A model generated the notes under the pieces. The model ran no database searches and was not told where the DNA came from. It saw nothing but the letters and a program-made list of their open reading frames with translations. Source: Agathobacter ruminis (GTDB lineage: Bacteria > Bacillota > Clostridia > Lachnospirales > Lachnospiraceae). Taken from it: DNA of 64,000 nucleotides. Positions 19,989 through 27,793 of this stretch are shown piece after piece; position 1 is the first letter of the stretch; each line of letters starts with the position of its first letter. Location of the stretch: assembly GCF_002735305.1 (NCBI RefSeq), contig NZ_PDYG01000074.1, positions 62,001-126,000 on the forward strand, read 5' to 3'. The position numbers and the translations under genes are program-made.

Positions 19989-20948
19989 ATGATGACATTT
20001 AGTCTTTGTATGATTGTCAAAAATGAAGAAGCGGTGCTGGCGAGGTGTCTGGATTCCATTCAGGATCTGATGGATGAAATCATCATAGTGGACACAGGCT
20101 CGACAGACCGGACCAAGGAGATTGCGGCGCAGTACACCGACAAAATCTATGATTTTGCATGGGTGGATGATTTTTCGGCTGCGCGTAATTTCGCCTTTTC
20201 GAAAGCAACCTGCGATTATATCTATTCTGCAGATGCGGATGAGGTCCTGGATATTGAGAATCATCAAAGACTGGCCATGCTCAAGCAATATCTGCTGCCT
20301 GAAATCGAGATTGTGCAAATGCATTATCTCACACGCAATGAATATAATACGACGCAGAATTATATGGATGAGTATCGGCCGAAATTATACAAGCGTCTGC
20401 GCACCTTTACCTGGATTCATCCGGTACATGAGGTGGTTCGTCTCGACCCGGTTGTATTTGACAGTGATATCGAGATCATTCATCTGCCACAGTCCATGCA
20501 CAACAAACGCGATTTTCATATTTTTAAGAATACGTTCGAGCAGCAGGGGGCGCTCTCACCGGAAGTGTTCAATATGTATGCAAAGGAACTGTTTATCAGC
20601 GGAGCCGACTGGGATTTTACAGAGGCTCTGACCATTGCAAAATCTGCATGCGACGATCCGGCGACACCGGAGGAAATGGTGCAGGAGGCGCAATGTATTC
20701 TCGCACATGCGTATCTGGTGGAAAACAAAATCCCGGAATTCTTTGATTTGGCATTTCGCACGCTGCATGATTTCCCATGCTCAGAAATCTGCTTTGAAAT
20801 CGGTGAATATTTCCGTTTGCGCGGAGACTGCGAGGAGGCGGGAAACTGGTACAAAATGGCAATCGAGGAAACGGAACCTGTGATCGACATTCGCCGCGGG
20901 GGAACGCTCGCGGAAGAACGCCTGCGTGAATTGCACAAAACACATTGA
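19989..20948 (+). CDS. Family 2 glycosyltransferase with helical-repeat tail
   Basis: A 319-residue cytoplasmic protein starting with a GT-A domain: SLCMIVKNEE, EIIIVDTGSTDRTKEIA and the metal-binding region SADADEVLD. The C-terminal 130 or so residues are helical and TPR-like (CILAHAYLVENKIPEFFDLA). This matches the SunS/TPR group of GT2 enzymes that glycosylate peptides or surface glycans; acceptor unknown. It starts 11 bases after the chemoreceptor stop and is probably co-transcribed with it. A second ATG lies one codon later (19992). Protein glycosylation, for instance of flagellin, is possible but unsupported by neighbours. Confidence 0.85.
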   Translation: MMTFSLCMIVKNEEAVLARCLDSIQDLMDEIIIVDTGSTDRTKEIAAQYTDKIYDFAWVDDFSAARNFAFSKATCDYIYSADADEVLDIENHQRLAMLKQYLLPEIEIVQMHYLTRNEYNTTQNYMDEYRPKLYKRLRTFTWIHPVHEVVRLDPVVFDSDIEIIHLPQSMHNKRDFHIFKNTFEQQGALSPEVFNMYAKELFISGADWDFTEALTIAKSACDDPATPEEMVQEAQCILAHAYLVENKIPEFFDLAFRTLHDFPCSEICFEIGEYFRLRGDCEEAGNWYKMAIEETEPVIDIRRGGTLAEERLRELHKTH

Positions 20949-20973
20949 CATTTCAAGACAATTGAACGATGAT
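20945..20973 (+). promoter_or_regulatory. Possible promoter of the small membrane protein gene
   Basis: A consensus -35 box TTGACA (20945-20950) overlaps the glycosyltransferase stop codon. At 17-base spacing the -10 position is GATGAT (20968-20973), a weak match. The call rests mostly on the -35 box. Confidence 0.3.
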
Positions 20974-21048
20974 AAAAATATAAGGATTTTAACTCAGTCG
21001 GGGTACAAGCTCCGCGAGCGAGTCTTGACTATATTAGGAGGGGATTAC

Positions 21049-21201
21049 ATGTTACAAAAGATAAAAGACCATTTCGTCACTTATGAAGATGACGGAGCCA
21101 TGACCATTACGCTTTTTTCAAGCATTTCTGAAGTGATCATTCTGGTATTGGCGATTGTAGCTGTTGTCGAATTTATTATGCTGCGCAAGAGACGCAAATA
21201 A
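21049..21201 (+). CDS. Small single-pass membrane protein, unknown function
   Basis: A 50-residue protein starting at the ATG preceded by the perfect site AGGAGGGG. It has a short charged N-terminal segment (KDHFVTYEDDGAM), one hydrophobic helix (about residues 24-44, EVIILVLAIVAVVEFIML) and a basic end RKRRK, so it is likely inserted with the C-terminus inside. It is followed by its own terminator and preceded by about 100 bases containing a GC-rich palindromic stretch (CTCCGCGAGCGAG). I do not recognise a family; such proteins can be regulators of larger membrane complexes or toxins, and nothing nearby chooses between these. Confidence 0.7.
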   Translation: MLQKIKDHFVTYEDDGAMTITLFSSISEVIILVLAIVAVVEFIMLRKRRK

Positions 21202-21226
21202 GTGTTGGAAATATGATAAGTATAAG

Positions 21227-21257
21227 AAACCACCGGCTCGAAAAGCCGGTGGTTTTT
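21227..21257 (+). terminator. Terminator after the small membrane protein
   Basis: AAACCACCGGCT (21227-21238) pairs perfectly with AGCCGGTGGTTT (21244-21255) around a five-base loop, ending in a run of five T residues. Confidence 0.9.
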
Positions 21258-21288
21258 AATGCCCTGAAACAGGACCGATTGCAGAAGG

Positions 21289-21650
21289 CTACCATTCACA
21301 GCCTGCAATCCTGCAATTACATCCTCGCCCCATAGCTCCGGTAACTCCTTCACTTTGCAAGAATATTTTGGTTTTCTAATATGCAAAAGCTCGCATTCTG
21401 ATTACCATATGTCTTTTGAACGCCTGCACAATTTTGAAAAAAGGTTTATAGTTGGCGGACACCAAAAACTGTCGTATATGTAAAGTGTCCGCCACTTCAT
21501 AAACCTTTTCCCAAAATCGTTCATTCTCAAAAGACACATGAGTGATGCTCGCCTTTTGCATATTGAAAATCTAAAATATTCGCAAAATGCGAAGGAGTTA
21601 CCGGAGCTATGGGGCGAGGACGCTATTGCAATGAATGCTGTGAATGGTAG
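21289..21650. repeat. Long inverted repeat, family 2, copy A
   Basis: A 362-bp foldback element. The left end CTACCATTCACAG (from 21289) pairs with the right end CTGTGAATGGTAG (to 21650). Blocks such as ATAGCTCCGGTAACTCCTTC recur in inverted form on the right. The two arms converge on a perfect 10-bp stem TGGCGGACAC (21453-21462) and GTGTCCGCCA (21485-21494) with a 22-base loop. Read outward, both arms encode similar peptide strings (KELPELWGED), which follows from the inverted symmetry and is not evidence for a gene. A partial copy lies at 37008-37310. Function unknown; it may be a structured RNA or a foldback mobile element. Confidence 0.8.
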
Positions 21651-22039
21651 TTACAAAATCTGTCATTGGGAAAAACCACTAAAATGTGAATCGCGTTCTT
21701 GTATGTTTTTCATGAAATAAAAAATCCGGCTTGCAAACAGGGGAGAGGGGTGCTATTATCGTTGTTGGGAACGATACCGAAACCGTTACCGATAACGATA
21801 CCGACATCCTCCAGTGCTTGCGGAATTCGGCAGCCGCCTGCATTGGTCAGCATCGTTTTGGTGAGTGAGGTTTCGCTCCAATCCTCGTTAGTCCATTTTT
21901 CAGTTGATGTCATCACAATTAGGGATGTGGTGGCATCTTACTGGAAAACCATGTGAGACATGGATTCGGCAAAAGGACCTGAGGATTATATGACTAAGCT
22001 TTTCATGGTTTACTAATATATTTAAGGAGGGACATTACT
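21651..22039. other. Intergenic region upstream of the sugar ABC operon
   Basis: About 390 bases without a convincing gene. It holds a LacI-type operator-like palindrome (21784-21797), a small perfect hairpin CCATGT-GAG-ACATGG (21949-21963), and AAACCATG (21946-21953) mirrored by CATGGTTT (22004-22011). A 68-codon minus-strand frame (21710-21916) lacks a ribosome site and resembles no family I know; it could be a decayed gene end. The strong site AAGGAGG at 22024 serves the binding protein. No clear promoter was located; TAATAT at 22014 is too close to the ribosome site to be used. Confidence 0.5.
21784..21797. promoter_or_regulatory. LacI-type operator-like palindrome
   Basis: CGTTACCGATAACG is an inverted repeat (CGTTA/TAACG) with a CG-centred core, the usual form of LacI-family operators, embedded in related half-sites (ACGATACCGAAACCG and ACGATACCGAC). 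It lies about 240 bases upstream of the ABC operon whose last gene precedes a LacI regulator, the likely binder. The distance to the coding start is larger than usual. Confidence 0.4.
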
Positions 22040-23332
22040 ATGAAAAAGAAGCTTGTTAGTGTATTGCTTTGCGCTGCTATGACAGCCGGACTTGTTGCCG
22101 GATGTGGCGGAAAAGCAGGGGACACATCCAAAGGGGATGCCAAAGGATCTGTTTACTGGTTGAATTTTAAACCGGAAGCAGACGAAGGACTCCAGACTTT
22201 GGCAAAAGAGTACACCGAAGAGACCGGTGTGGATGTAAAGGTGGTAACCGCTGCATCCGGAACCTACAGTTCTACTTTGACTGCAGAAATGGCAAAATCA
22301 GAGGCACCTACATTATTTGTTGTAGGTAACCAGGGCGGTGTCGCTACATGGAAAGATTACTGCTATGATTTGAAAGATACTGCAGTATACAAGGAGCTTA
22401 CAACTGATGATTTCACTTTGTATGATGAGTCAGGCAAGGCATGCTCCATCGGATATTGCTATGAGACATTCGGTATCATTGTAAACAAGACTTTGCTGGA
22501 CAAAGCAGGATACAAGACCGAAGACATCAAAGATTTCGCAAGCTTAAAGAAGGTTGCGGATGATATTCATGCAAGAGCAGGAGAGTTGGGATTTGATGCC
22601 TTTACTTCTTCCGGAATGGACGATTCTTCTTCGTGGAGATTCTCCGGACACCTTGCAAACCTTCCACTTTACTATGAGGAGCAGGCGGATAAGTGGACAG
22701 GATGTCCTGCTGAAATTAAAGGAACCTACCTTGACAATTACAAGAACATCTGGGATCTTTACACAACAGATTCCGCTGTAGACAAGACCACTCTTGCTAC
22801 CGGTGGATATGATGCAGAAGGCGAGTTTTTAAACGGACAGGCAGTCTTCTACCAGAATGGTTCTTGGGAATATGAGAACCTCAGTAAGAAATATGGCGAT
22901 GATGAACTTCAGATGATTCCGATTTACACCGGTGTGGATGGAGAAGAGAATCAGGGACTTTGCTCAGGCACAGAGAACTGCTGGGCTGTAAATGCAAAGG
23001 CTTCCGAAGAAGACATCAAGGCAACACTTGACTTTATGAACTGGCTCGTAACCAGCGAAAAAGGAACTACATTCATGGCTGAAAAGTTTGGAGAGATTCC
23101 TTACAAGAAAGCTGCTGAGAACAAGAATGTATTCTTCCGTGATGCTAAGGCACTGATGGAAGCAGGAAAGTATTCTGTTGATTGGGCATTCAATTATACT
23201 CCGAATGTAGATGAGTGGAGAGCAGGCGTTGTAGCAGCATTGAACAACTATGATGCCGGTGGCAGCTGGGATGATGTAGTAACCGCATTTGTTGACGGTT
23301 GGGCTACTCAGTATAAAGCTGCAAACGAATAA
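22040..23332 (+). CDS. Sugar ABC transporter substrate-binding lipoprotein (maltodextrin type)
   Basis: A 430-residue extracellular binding protein. The signal peptide MKKKLVSVLLCAAMTAGLVAGC ends in a lipobox (LVAGC), so it is lipid-anchored at the Cys. The mature protein has the cluster-B/MalE fold pattern (LQTLAKEYTEETGVDVKVV; GQAVFYQNGSWE; CSGTENCWAVNAKASEE). Genomic context (two MalF/G permeases, MalQ, LacI regulator) indicates an alpha-glucan oligosaccharide such as maltodextrin. A strong site AAGGAGGGA precedes the start. A terminator-like stem follows the gene and may let this gene be expressed above the permeases. No ATPase subunit is present; a shared MsmX-type ATPase elsewhere is expected. 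Confidence 0.9.
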   Translation: MKKKLVSVLLCAAMTAGLVAGCGGKAGDTSKGDAKGSVYWLNFKPEADEGLQTLAKEYTEETGVDVKVVTAASGTYSSTLTAEMAKSEAPTLFVVGNQGGVATWKDYCYDLKDTAVYKELTTDDFTLYDESGKACSIGYCYETFGIIVNKTLLDKAGYKTEDIKDFASLKKVADDIHARAGELGFDAFTSSGMDDSSSWRFSGHLANLPLYYEEQADKWTGCPAEIKGTYLDNYKNIWDLYTTDSAVDKTTLATGGYDAEGEFLNGQAVFYQNGSWEYENLSKKYGDDELQMIPIYTGVDGEENQGLCSGTENCWAVNAKASEEDIKATLDFMNWLVTSEKGTTFMAEKFGEIPYKKAAENKNVFFRDAKALMEAGKYSVDWAFNYTPNVDEWRAGVVAALNNYDAGGSWDDVVTAFVDGWATQYKAANE

Positions 23333-23343
23333 AAAAGTCATGT

Positions 23344-23376
23344 TTCAGGGCAGGTCTATGGCCTGCCCTGAATTTT
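23344..23376 (+). terminator. Intra-operon stem-loop after binding-protein gene
   Basis: TTCAGGGCAGG and CCTGCCCTGAA form a perfect 11-bp stem with a seven-base loop and a short T run. It lies between the binding protein and the permease genes, where it probably acts as a partial terminator or 3' stabiliser that raises the ratio of binding protein to permease, as in other sugar ABC operons. Confidence 0.75.
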
Positions 23377-23389
23377 TGAGGAGATATTT

Positions 23390-24310
23390 ATGGCAAAACA
23401 AGTGCGTTCTCATGGTTCCGCTACGAACTCCAAAATGATGCGCAGATCCATCCAGAAATGGGCAATTCTGTTTTTGGTGCCGACGCTGGCTTCATTTGTG
23501 ATTGGTTTCGTATATCCGTTTTGCAAGGGCGTCTATCTTTCCCTTTGCAAATTTACGACAACAGAAGATGCGACATTTATCGGATTCGGTAATTATGTCA
23601 AAGCATTTCAGGATGCCTCATTTGTGCATGCATTCTGGTATACGGCATTATTCGCGGTCGTGTCTGTTGTTCTGATTAATCTTTTTGCTTTTTTGATTGC
23701 GTATGCACTGACACAGGGCATTCGCGGTTCCAATATTTTTCGTACGGCATTTTTTATGCCGAATCTGATTGGCGGTATCGTGCTCGGATACATCTGGAGC
23801 ATGATTTTCAACGGTATTTTGAGCCGCTATAATACCAATATTTTGATGGAGACCAAATATGGTTTCTGGGGACTGATCATTTTGATGTGCTGGCAGCAGG
23901 TCGGCTACATGATGATTATCTACATCGCAGGCCTACAGGCCGTTCCGGAAGATATGCTTGAGGCAGCCAAGATTGACGGTGCCAGCCGCGCGCAGACACT
24001 GTTTCGCGTGATTATTCCAAATGTGATGAGTTCCATTACGGTTTGTCTGTTCCTTACACTGACAAACGGATTTAAATTATTCGATCAAAACCTGGCTTTA
24101 ACGGCCGGTCAACCATATGTATTCAAAGAAGGCGGCACGGTCGTAAAGACCACAGAAATGCTTGCATTGAATATTTACAGTACCTTCTATGGTCAAAATG
24201 TACATGCGCGAGGCACCGCACAGGCAAAGGCTGTATTGTTCTTTATCCTTGTTGCGGGAATCTCATTGATTCAGCTGCGTGCGACCCGTAGAAAGGAGGT
24301 ACAACAGTAA
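23390..24310 (+). CDS. Sugar ABC permease, MalF type
   Basis: A 306-residue inner-membrane permease with six predicted helices and the ABC permease EAA loop EAAKIDGASRAQTLFRVIIP near residue 190. Its N-terminus is basic with an early helix WAILFLVPTLASFVIGFVYP. It pairs with the following MalG-type permease, the two genes overlapping by one base (24310). Site GAGGAGAT lies before the ATG. Confidence 0.9.
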   Translation: MAKQVRSHGSATNSKMMRRSIQKWAILFLVPTLASFVIGFVYPFCKGVYLSLCKFTTTEDATFIGFGNYVKAFQDASFVHAFWYTALFAVVSVVLINLFAFLIAYALTQGIRGSNIFRTAFFMPNLIGGIVLGYIWSMIFNGILSRYNTNILMETKYGFWGLIILMCWQQVGYMMIIYIAGLQAVPEDMLEAAKIDGASRAQTLFRVIIPNVMSSITVCLFLTLTNGFKLFDQNLALTAGQPYVFKEGGTVVKTTEMLALNIYSTFYGQNVHARGTAQAKAVLFFILVAGISLIQLRATRRKEVQQ

Positions 24311-25152
24311 TGAAAAAGAGCAGAATCGGTAAAAATATACTGACGGTAGTGTTTACCATCCTGTCCGCCTGCTGGATACTTCCGGTGCTGGTGGTTTTGA
24401 TGAATTCCTTTAAAGGAAATACTTTTGTAAAGACGGCAACCTTTGCATGGCCGACCGGTGACATGTTTGTCGAGTGGGCAAACTATGTGAAGGGAATGAC
24501 ATTCGGAAATTATCCGTTTTTGAAATCTGTCAGCTACAGTGTTGTCATTACAATACTCGGAACATTTTTGATTTTACTTTGCACATCTATGGCTGCATGG
24601 TATATAATTCGAGTAGATTCCAAAATATGCAGAATCTGCTATTATCTGTTTGTTTTTTCGATGGTGGTTCCATTTCAGATGGTTATGTTCCCATTGGCAA
24701 AAACAGCGGATACATTAAAGCTGAATACACCATGGACGATCCCGATTGTCTACCTCGGATTTGGCGCCGGAATGGCGACCTTCATGCTTGCCGGATTTGT
24801 AAAGACACTTCCGCTTGAAATTGAAGAGGCTGCGGAGATTGACGGATGCGGTCCGATTCGTACTTTCTTCATAGTCGTATTGCCGATGTTGAAACCGACA
24901 TTGATTTCGGTTGCAATTCTTGAAATTATGTGGATTTGGAATGATTATTTGCTGCCGTATCTGGTTTTGGATCGCACCAAATATATGACAATTCCGATTC
25001 ATATCCAATATTTGCAGGGAAGCTACGGTCAGGTGGATTTGGGTGCCATTATGGCATTAATTATCGTGAGCATCATACCTGTTATTGCATTTTATCTGCT
25101 TTGCCAGAAATATATTATAAAGGGCGTTGCGGCAGGTGCAGTGAAGGGTTAA
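24310..25152 (+). CDS. Sugar ABC permease, MalG type
   Basis: A 280-residue partner permease with six helices and the EAA loop EIEEAAEIDGCGPIRTFFIV. It has the typical MalG C-terminal block YLLCQKYIIKGVAAGAVKG. The site AAAGGAGG lies inside the end of the upstream permease gene, giving overlapping, coupled expression. Together the permeases form the channel for the lipoprotein's substrate. Confidence 0.9.
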   Translation: MKKSRIGKNILTVVFTILSACWILPVLVVLMNSFKGNTFVKTATFAWPTGDMFVEWANYVKGMTFGNYPFLKSVSYSVVITILGTFLILLCTSMAAWYIIRVDSKICRICYYLFVFSMVVPFQMVMFPLAKTADTLKLNTPWTIPIVYLGFGAGMATFMLAGFVKTLPLEIEEAAEIDGCGPIRTFFIVVLPMLKPTLISVAILEIMWIWNDYLLPYLVLDRTKYMTIPIHIQYLQGSYGQVDLGAIMALIIVSIIPVIAFYLLCQKYIIKGVAAGAVKG

Positions 25153-25173
25153 AGATACGAGGAGGAGAAGACA

Positions 25174-26670
25174 ATGAGAGCAAGTGGAATTTTATTACCG
25201 ATTTTCAGTCTGCCGGGAGAATACGGAATCGGATGCTTTTCGAAAGAGGCATATCGTTTTGTGGACTTCCTGGAGAAAGCGGGACAGAAATATTGGCAGA
25301 TTCTACCGTTAGGACCGACTAGTTATGGAGATTCTCCGTATCAGTCATTTTCGACATTTGCAGGCAATCCGTATTTTATCGATCTGCAGGAACTGGTAAA
25401 ACAGAAACTGATTACCAAAGCGCGAATCGCAAAAGCGGATTTTGGTTCGAATGAAACGGATATCGATTATGAAAAATTATATCAGAACCGTTTTGCAATT
25501 TTATTTGAAGCATATAAAAAGAGCAACATTGCCGAAAATGAAGACTTCAAAAAATTCTGCAAAAAGAATGTATACTGGCTCGAAGATTATGCACTGTTTA
25601 TGGCAATCAAGGATTCCTTTGGAGGTGTCAGCTTCGCGGAGTGGCCGAATGATATCCGTCTGCGCGAAAAGAGCGCGATGGAGCGCTACAAAAAGGATCT
25701 GGCGGAGCAGGTGGAATTCTATGAATTTTTGCAATATGAATTCGACCGTCAGTGGACAGCTTTAAAGGCCTATGCAAACGAAAAAGGCGTGGAAATCATC
25801 GGTGATATTCCGATTTACGTCGCATTTGACAGCTCTGATGTATGGGCTCATCCGGAAATGTTCCAGATGGATAAAAAAGGAAATCCGAAAGCGGTTGCAG
25901 GATGTCCGCCGGATGCGTTTGCACTGACCGGACAGCTTTGGGGCAATCCGCTGTATGACTGGAAGACACATGAGGCGACCGGCTTTGACTGGTGGATTCG
26001 CCGTATCAAGAAGTGCAAAGAATTGTATGATGTCATCCGCATTGATCATTTCCGCGGATTTGACGAATATTATTCGATTCCGGCCAAGGACAAGACCGCA
26101 GAATTCGGTTCATGGAAGAAGGGGCCGGGAATGAAGCTGTTCTCAAAGATTCAGGCTGCATGTCCGGATACCAATATCATTGCGGAGGACCTGGGCTTCA
26201 TTACAGATACTGTGCGCAAGCTGGTTTCCGACAGCGGTTATCCGAATATGAAGGTGCTTGAATTTGCATTTGACTCTCGTGGATCGGGCAGTGAAAATCT
26301 CTCAGAGTATCTGCCGTTCTTCTATACACAAAACTGTGTCGTATATACCGGTACACATGACAATGCGACACTTGCAGGCTGGGTGAACCAGATTAAGAAA
26401 AATGAGATTCAGAATATCCGTAATTATGTGGCAAAACCGGAATTGACGAAAAAGGAAATCCCGGATGAAATCATTCGCCTCGCGCAAAGCAGCGTGGCAG
26501 ACTGGTGTATTATCCCACTTCAGGATTATATGGGACTCGGCGATGAGGCGCGTATCAATATTCCGTCTACTTTGGGCGGCAACTGGAGATGGCGCTGCCG
26601 CAAAGATCAGCTGACCAAAGATCTTGCAAAGAAGATTTTAAAGGGAACCCAAACATACGGAAGAATTTAA
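25174..26670 (+). CDS. malQ: 4-alpha-glucanotransferase (amylomaltase)
   Basis: A 498-residue GH77 enzyme. N-terminal signature MRASGILLPIFSLPGEYGIG and SYGDSPYQSFSTFAGNPYFID; catalytic-region motifs VIRIDHFRGFDEYY (nucleophile Asp), IIAEDLG (acid/base Glu) and GTHDNAT (third Asp). It disproportionates maltodextrins in the cytoplasm, releasing glucose and longer chains for phosphorylase. It starts at the ATG after AGGAGGAG. Position at the end of the ABC operon supports maltodextrin as transported substrate. Confidence 0.95.
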   Translation: MRASGILLPIFSLPGEYGIGCFSKEAYRFVDFLEKAGQKYWQILPLGPTSYGDSPYQSFSTFAGNPYFIDLQELVKQKLITKARIAKADFGSNETDIDYEKLYQNRFAILFEAYKKSNIAENEDFKKFCKKNVYWLEDYALFMAIKDSFGGVSFAEWPNDIRLREKSAMERYKKDLAEQVEFYEFLQYEFDRQWTALKAYANEKGVEIIGDIPIYVAFDSSDVWAHPEMFQMDKKGNPKAVAGCPPDAFALTGQLWGNPLYDWKTHEATGFDWWIRRIKKCKELYDVIRIDHFRGFDEYYSIPAKDKTAEFGSWKKGPGMKLFSKIQAACPDTNIIAEDLGFITDTVRKLVSDSGYPNMKVLEFAFDSRGSGSENLSEYLPFFYTQNCVVYTGTHDNATLAGWVNQIKKNEIQNIRNYVAKPELTKKEIPDEIIRLAQSSVADWCIIPLQDYMGLGDEARINIPSTLGGNWRWRCRKDQLTKDLAKKILKGTQTYGRI

Positions 26671-26678
26671 TTGAAAAG

Positions 26679-26711
26679 CGGTTCTGCAAAATCTTGCAGA
26701 ACCGTTTTTTT
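26679..26711 (+). terminator. Terminator after malQ
   Basis: CGGTTCTGCAA (26679-26689) and TTGCAGAACCG (26694-26704) form a perfect stem with a four-base loop, followed by seven T residues. Its descending arm contains the TTGCAG used as the -35 box of the LacI gene promoter. Confidence 0.9.
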
Positions 26712-26722
26712 CGGGGTATAAT
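26694..26722 (+). promoter_or_regulatory. Promoter of the LacI regulator gene
   Basis: TTGCAG (26694-26699) is spaced 17 bases from a perfect TATAAT (26717-26722). Transcription would begin near 26729, at the edge of an operator-like palindrome. The -35 box lies within the malQ terminator stem. Confidence 0.7.
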
Positions 26723-26729
26723 CAAAAAG

Positions 26730-26746
26730 TTGTATCCGATATACAA
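26730..26746. promoter_or_regulatory. Probable autoregulatory operator of the LacI gene
   Basis: TTGTATCCGATATACAA is a 17-base imperfect palindrome (TTGTAT/ATACAA) positioned at the predicted transcription start of the LacI-type gene. Binding here would block initiation. It shares the CCGATA core with the palindrome at 21784 upstream of the ABC operon. Confidence 0.55.
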
Positions 26747-26767
26747 ATAACAATTCGAGGTAAAGCT

Positions 26768-27793
26768 ATGGCAGCACTTACAATCAAAGATATTGCAAAA
26801 CTTTGCGGAGTGAGTACCAGTACTGTTTCCCGCGCAATCAACAACGAAACCGGTATCAACAAAGAGACCAAAGAGCGCATTCTGGAGACGATTGCAGAGT
26901 ATAATTTTGTTCCGAATAACAGTGCAAGAAACCTCAAGATGCTTGACAGCAATACCATCGCACTTTTGATCAAAGGCATCGACAACCAGTTCTTTCAGGG
27001 CATGTTACATACATTTGAGGGTGAATTAAACAAGATAGAATATTCTTTTGTCGTGCATGCGGTGGGAGAAAATCAGGATGAAATTGCTGTGGCAGCAGAA
27101 CTGATCAAAGAGAAAAAATTAAAGGGAATCATTTTCCTCGGCGGAGGTCATGTCGAGAATACAGATGATGTGATGATTCCGTTAGGGGTACCGTATGTGC
27201 GATGCACCGGTGCGATTGAGGGACGCAAACTGACCGGCGGCTGCTCGATTACCATCGATGACCGCAAGGAGAGCGAGAAAGCAGTCTCTTATCTGATTGA
27301 AAAAGGACATCGCAGGATTGCAATCTTTACAGCACCGGACCATTCGGTTGGACGTCTGCGTCTGGAAGGATACAAGGATGCGCTGGCGAAACATGGCATC
27401 CCGTTTGATGAAAACTATGTCCGCTATTCGAAAGTGACAGATAAGGCATATTCCATGGAAAACGGATATCTGCTTGGCAAAAGCTTAATCGAAGACGGCA
27501 CGAACTGTACTGCTATTTTTGCCGTGTCCGACAATATGGCAATGGGTGTTTACAAGGCAATCTATGAAGCAGGTAAGCGAATCCCGCAGGATTATTCCAT
27601 TATCGGATTTGACGGACTCGATATGACAAGATATTACCATCCATCCTTAACGACCATTCAGCAGCCTGTCGAGGATATGGTAAAGGCTTCCATCAAACAA
27701 TTGATGAAAGCCATTGATGGTCAGGAATTGAAAGAACATCAGATTCTCTATGAAGGAACCCTTTTGGAAAGGGACTCCGTAATTGCATTATGA
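26768..27793 (+). CDS. LacI-family regulator of sugar uptake
   Basis: A 341-residue repressor with an N-terminal helix-turn-helix and hinge (TIKDIAKLCGVSTSTVSRAI) and a periplasmic-binding-protein-like effector domain (AIFAVSDNMAMGVYKAI; DYSIIGFDGLDMTRYYHPSLTTI). Adjacent to the maltodextrin operon, it probably represses it and responds to a maltodextrin or derived sugar, and has a palindrome at its own promoter. Its 3' end overlaps the convergent ABC-F gene by 6 bases, with no terminator between them. Confidence 0.9.
   Translation: MAALTIKDIAKLCGVSTSTVSRAINNETGINKETKERILETIAEYNFVPNNSARNLKMLDSNTIALLIKGIDNQFFQGMLHTFEGELNKIEYSFVVHAVGENQDEIAVAAELIKEKKLKGIIFLGGGHVENTDDVMIPLGVPYVRCTGAIEGRKLTGGCSITIDDRKESEKAVSYLIEKGHRRIAIFTAPDHSVGRLRLEGYKDALAKHGIPFDENYVRYSKVTDKAYSMENGYLLGKSLIEDGTNCTAIFAVSDNMAMGVYKAIYEAGKRIPQDYSIIGFDGLDMTRYYHPSLTTIQQPVEDMVKASIKQLMKAIDGQELKEHQILYEGTLLERDSVIAL

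Noticed and set aside
21538-21720. Peptide with KELPELWGED in family-2 repeat
   Set aside because: The same string is read from the opposite arm on the other strand (21386 leftward), as expected from palindromy. No ribosome site supports translation.
21710-21916. 68-codon minus-strand frame upstream of the sugar operon
   Set aside because: No ribosome site, no recognised family, and part of it is made of repeated operator-like half-sites. Possibly a decayed gene end; a bacteriocin was considered but no leader or export gene is present.
22014-22019. TAATAT as -10 box of the sugar operon
   Set aside because: Only five bases separate it from the ribosome-binding site, so a transcript from it would lose that site.
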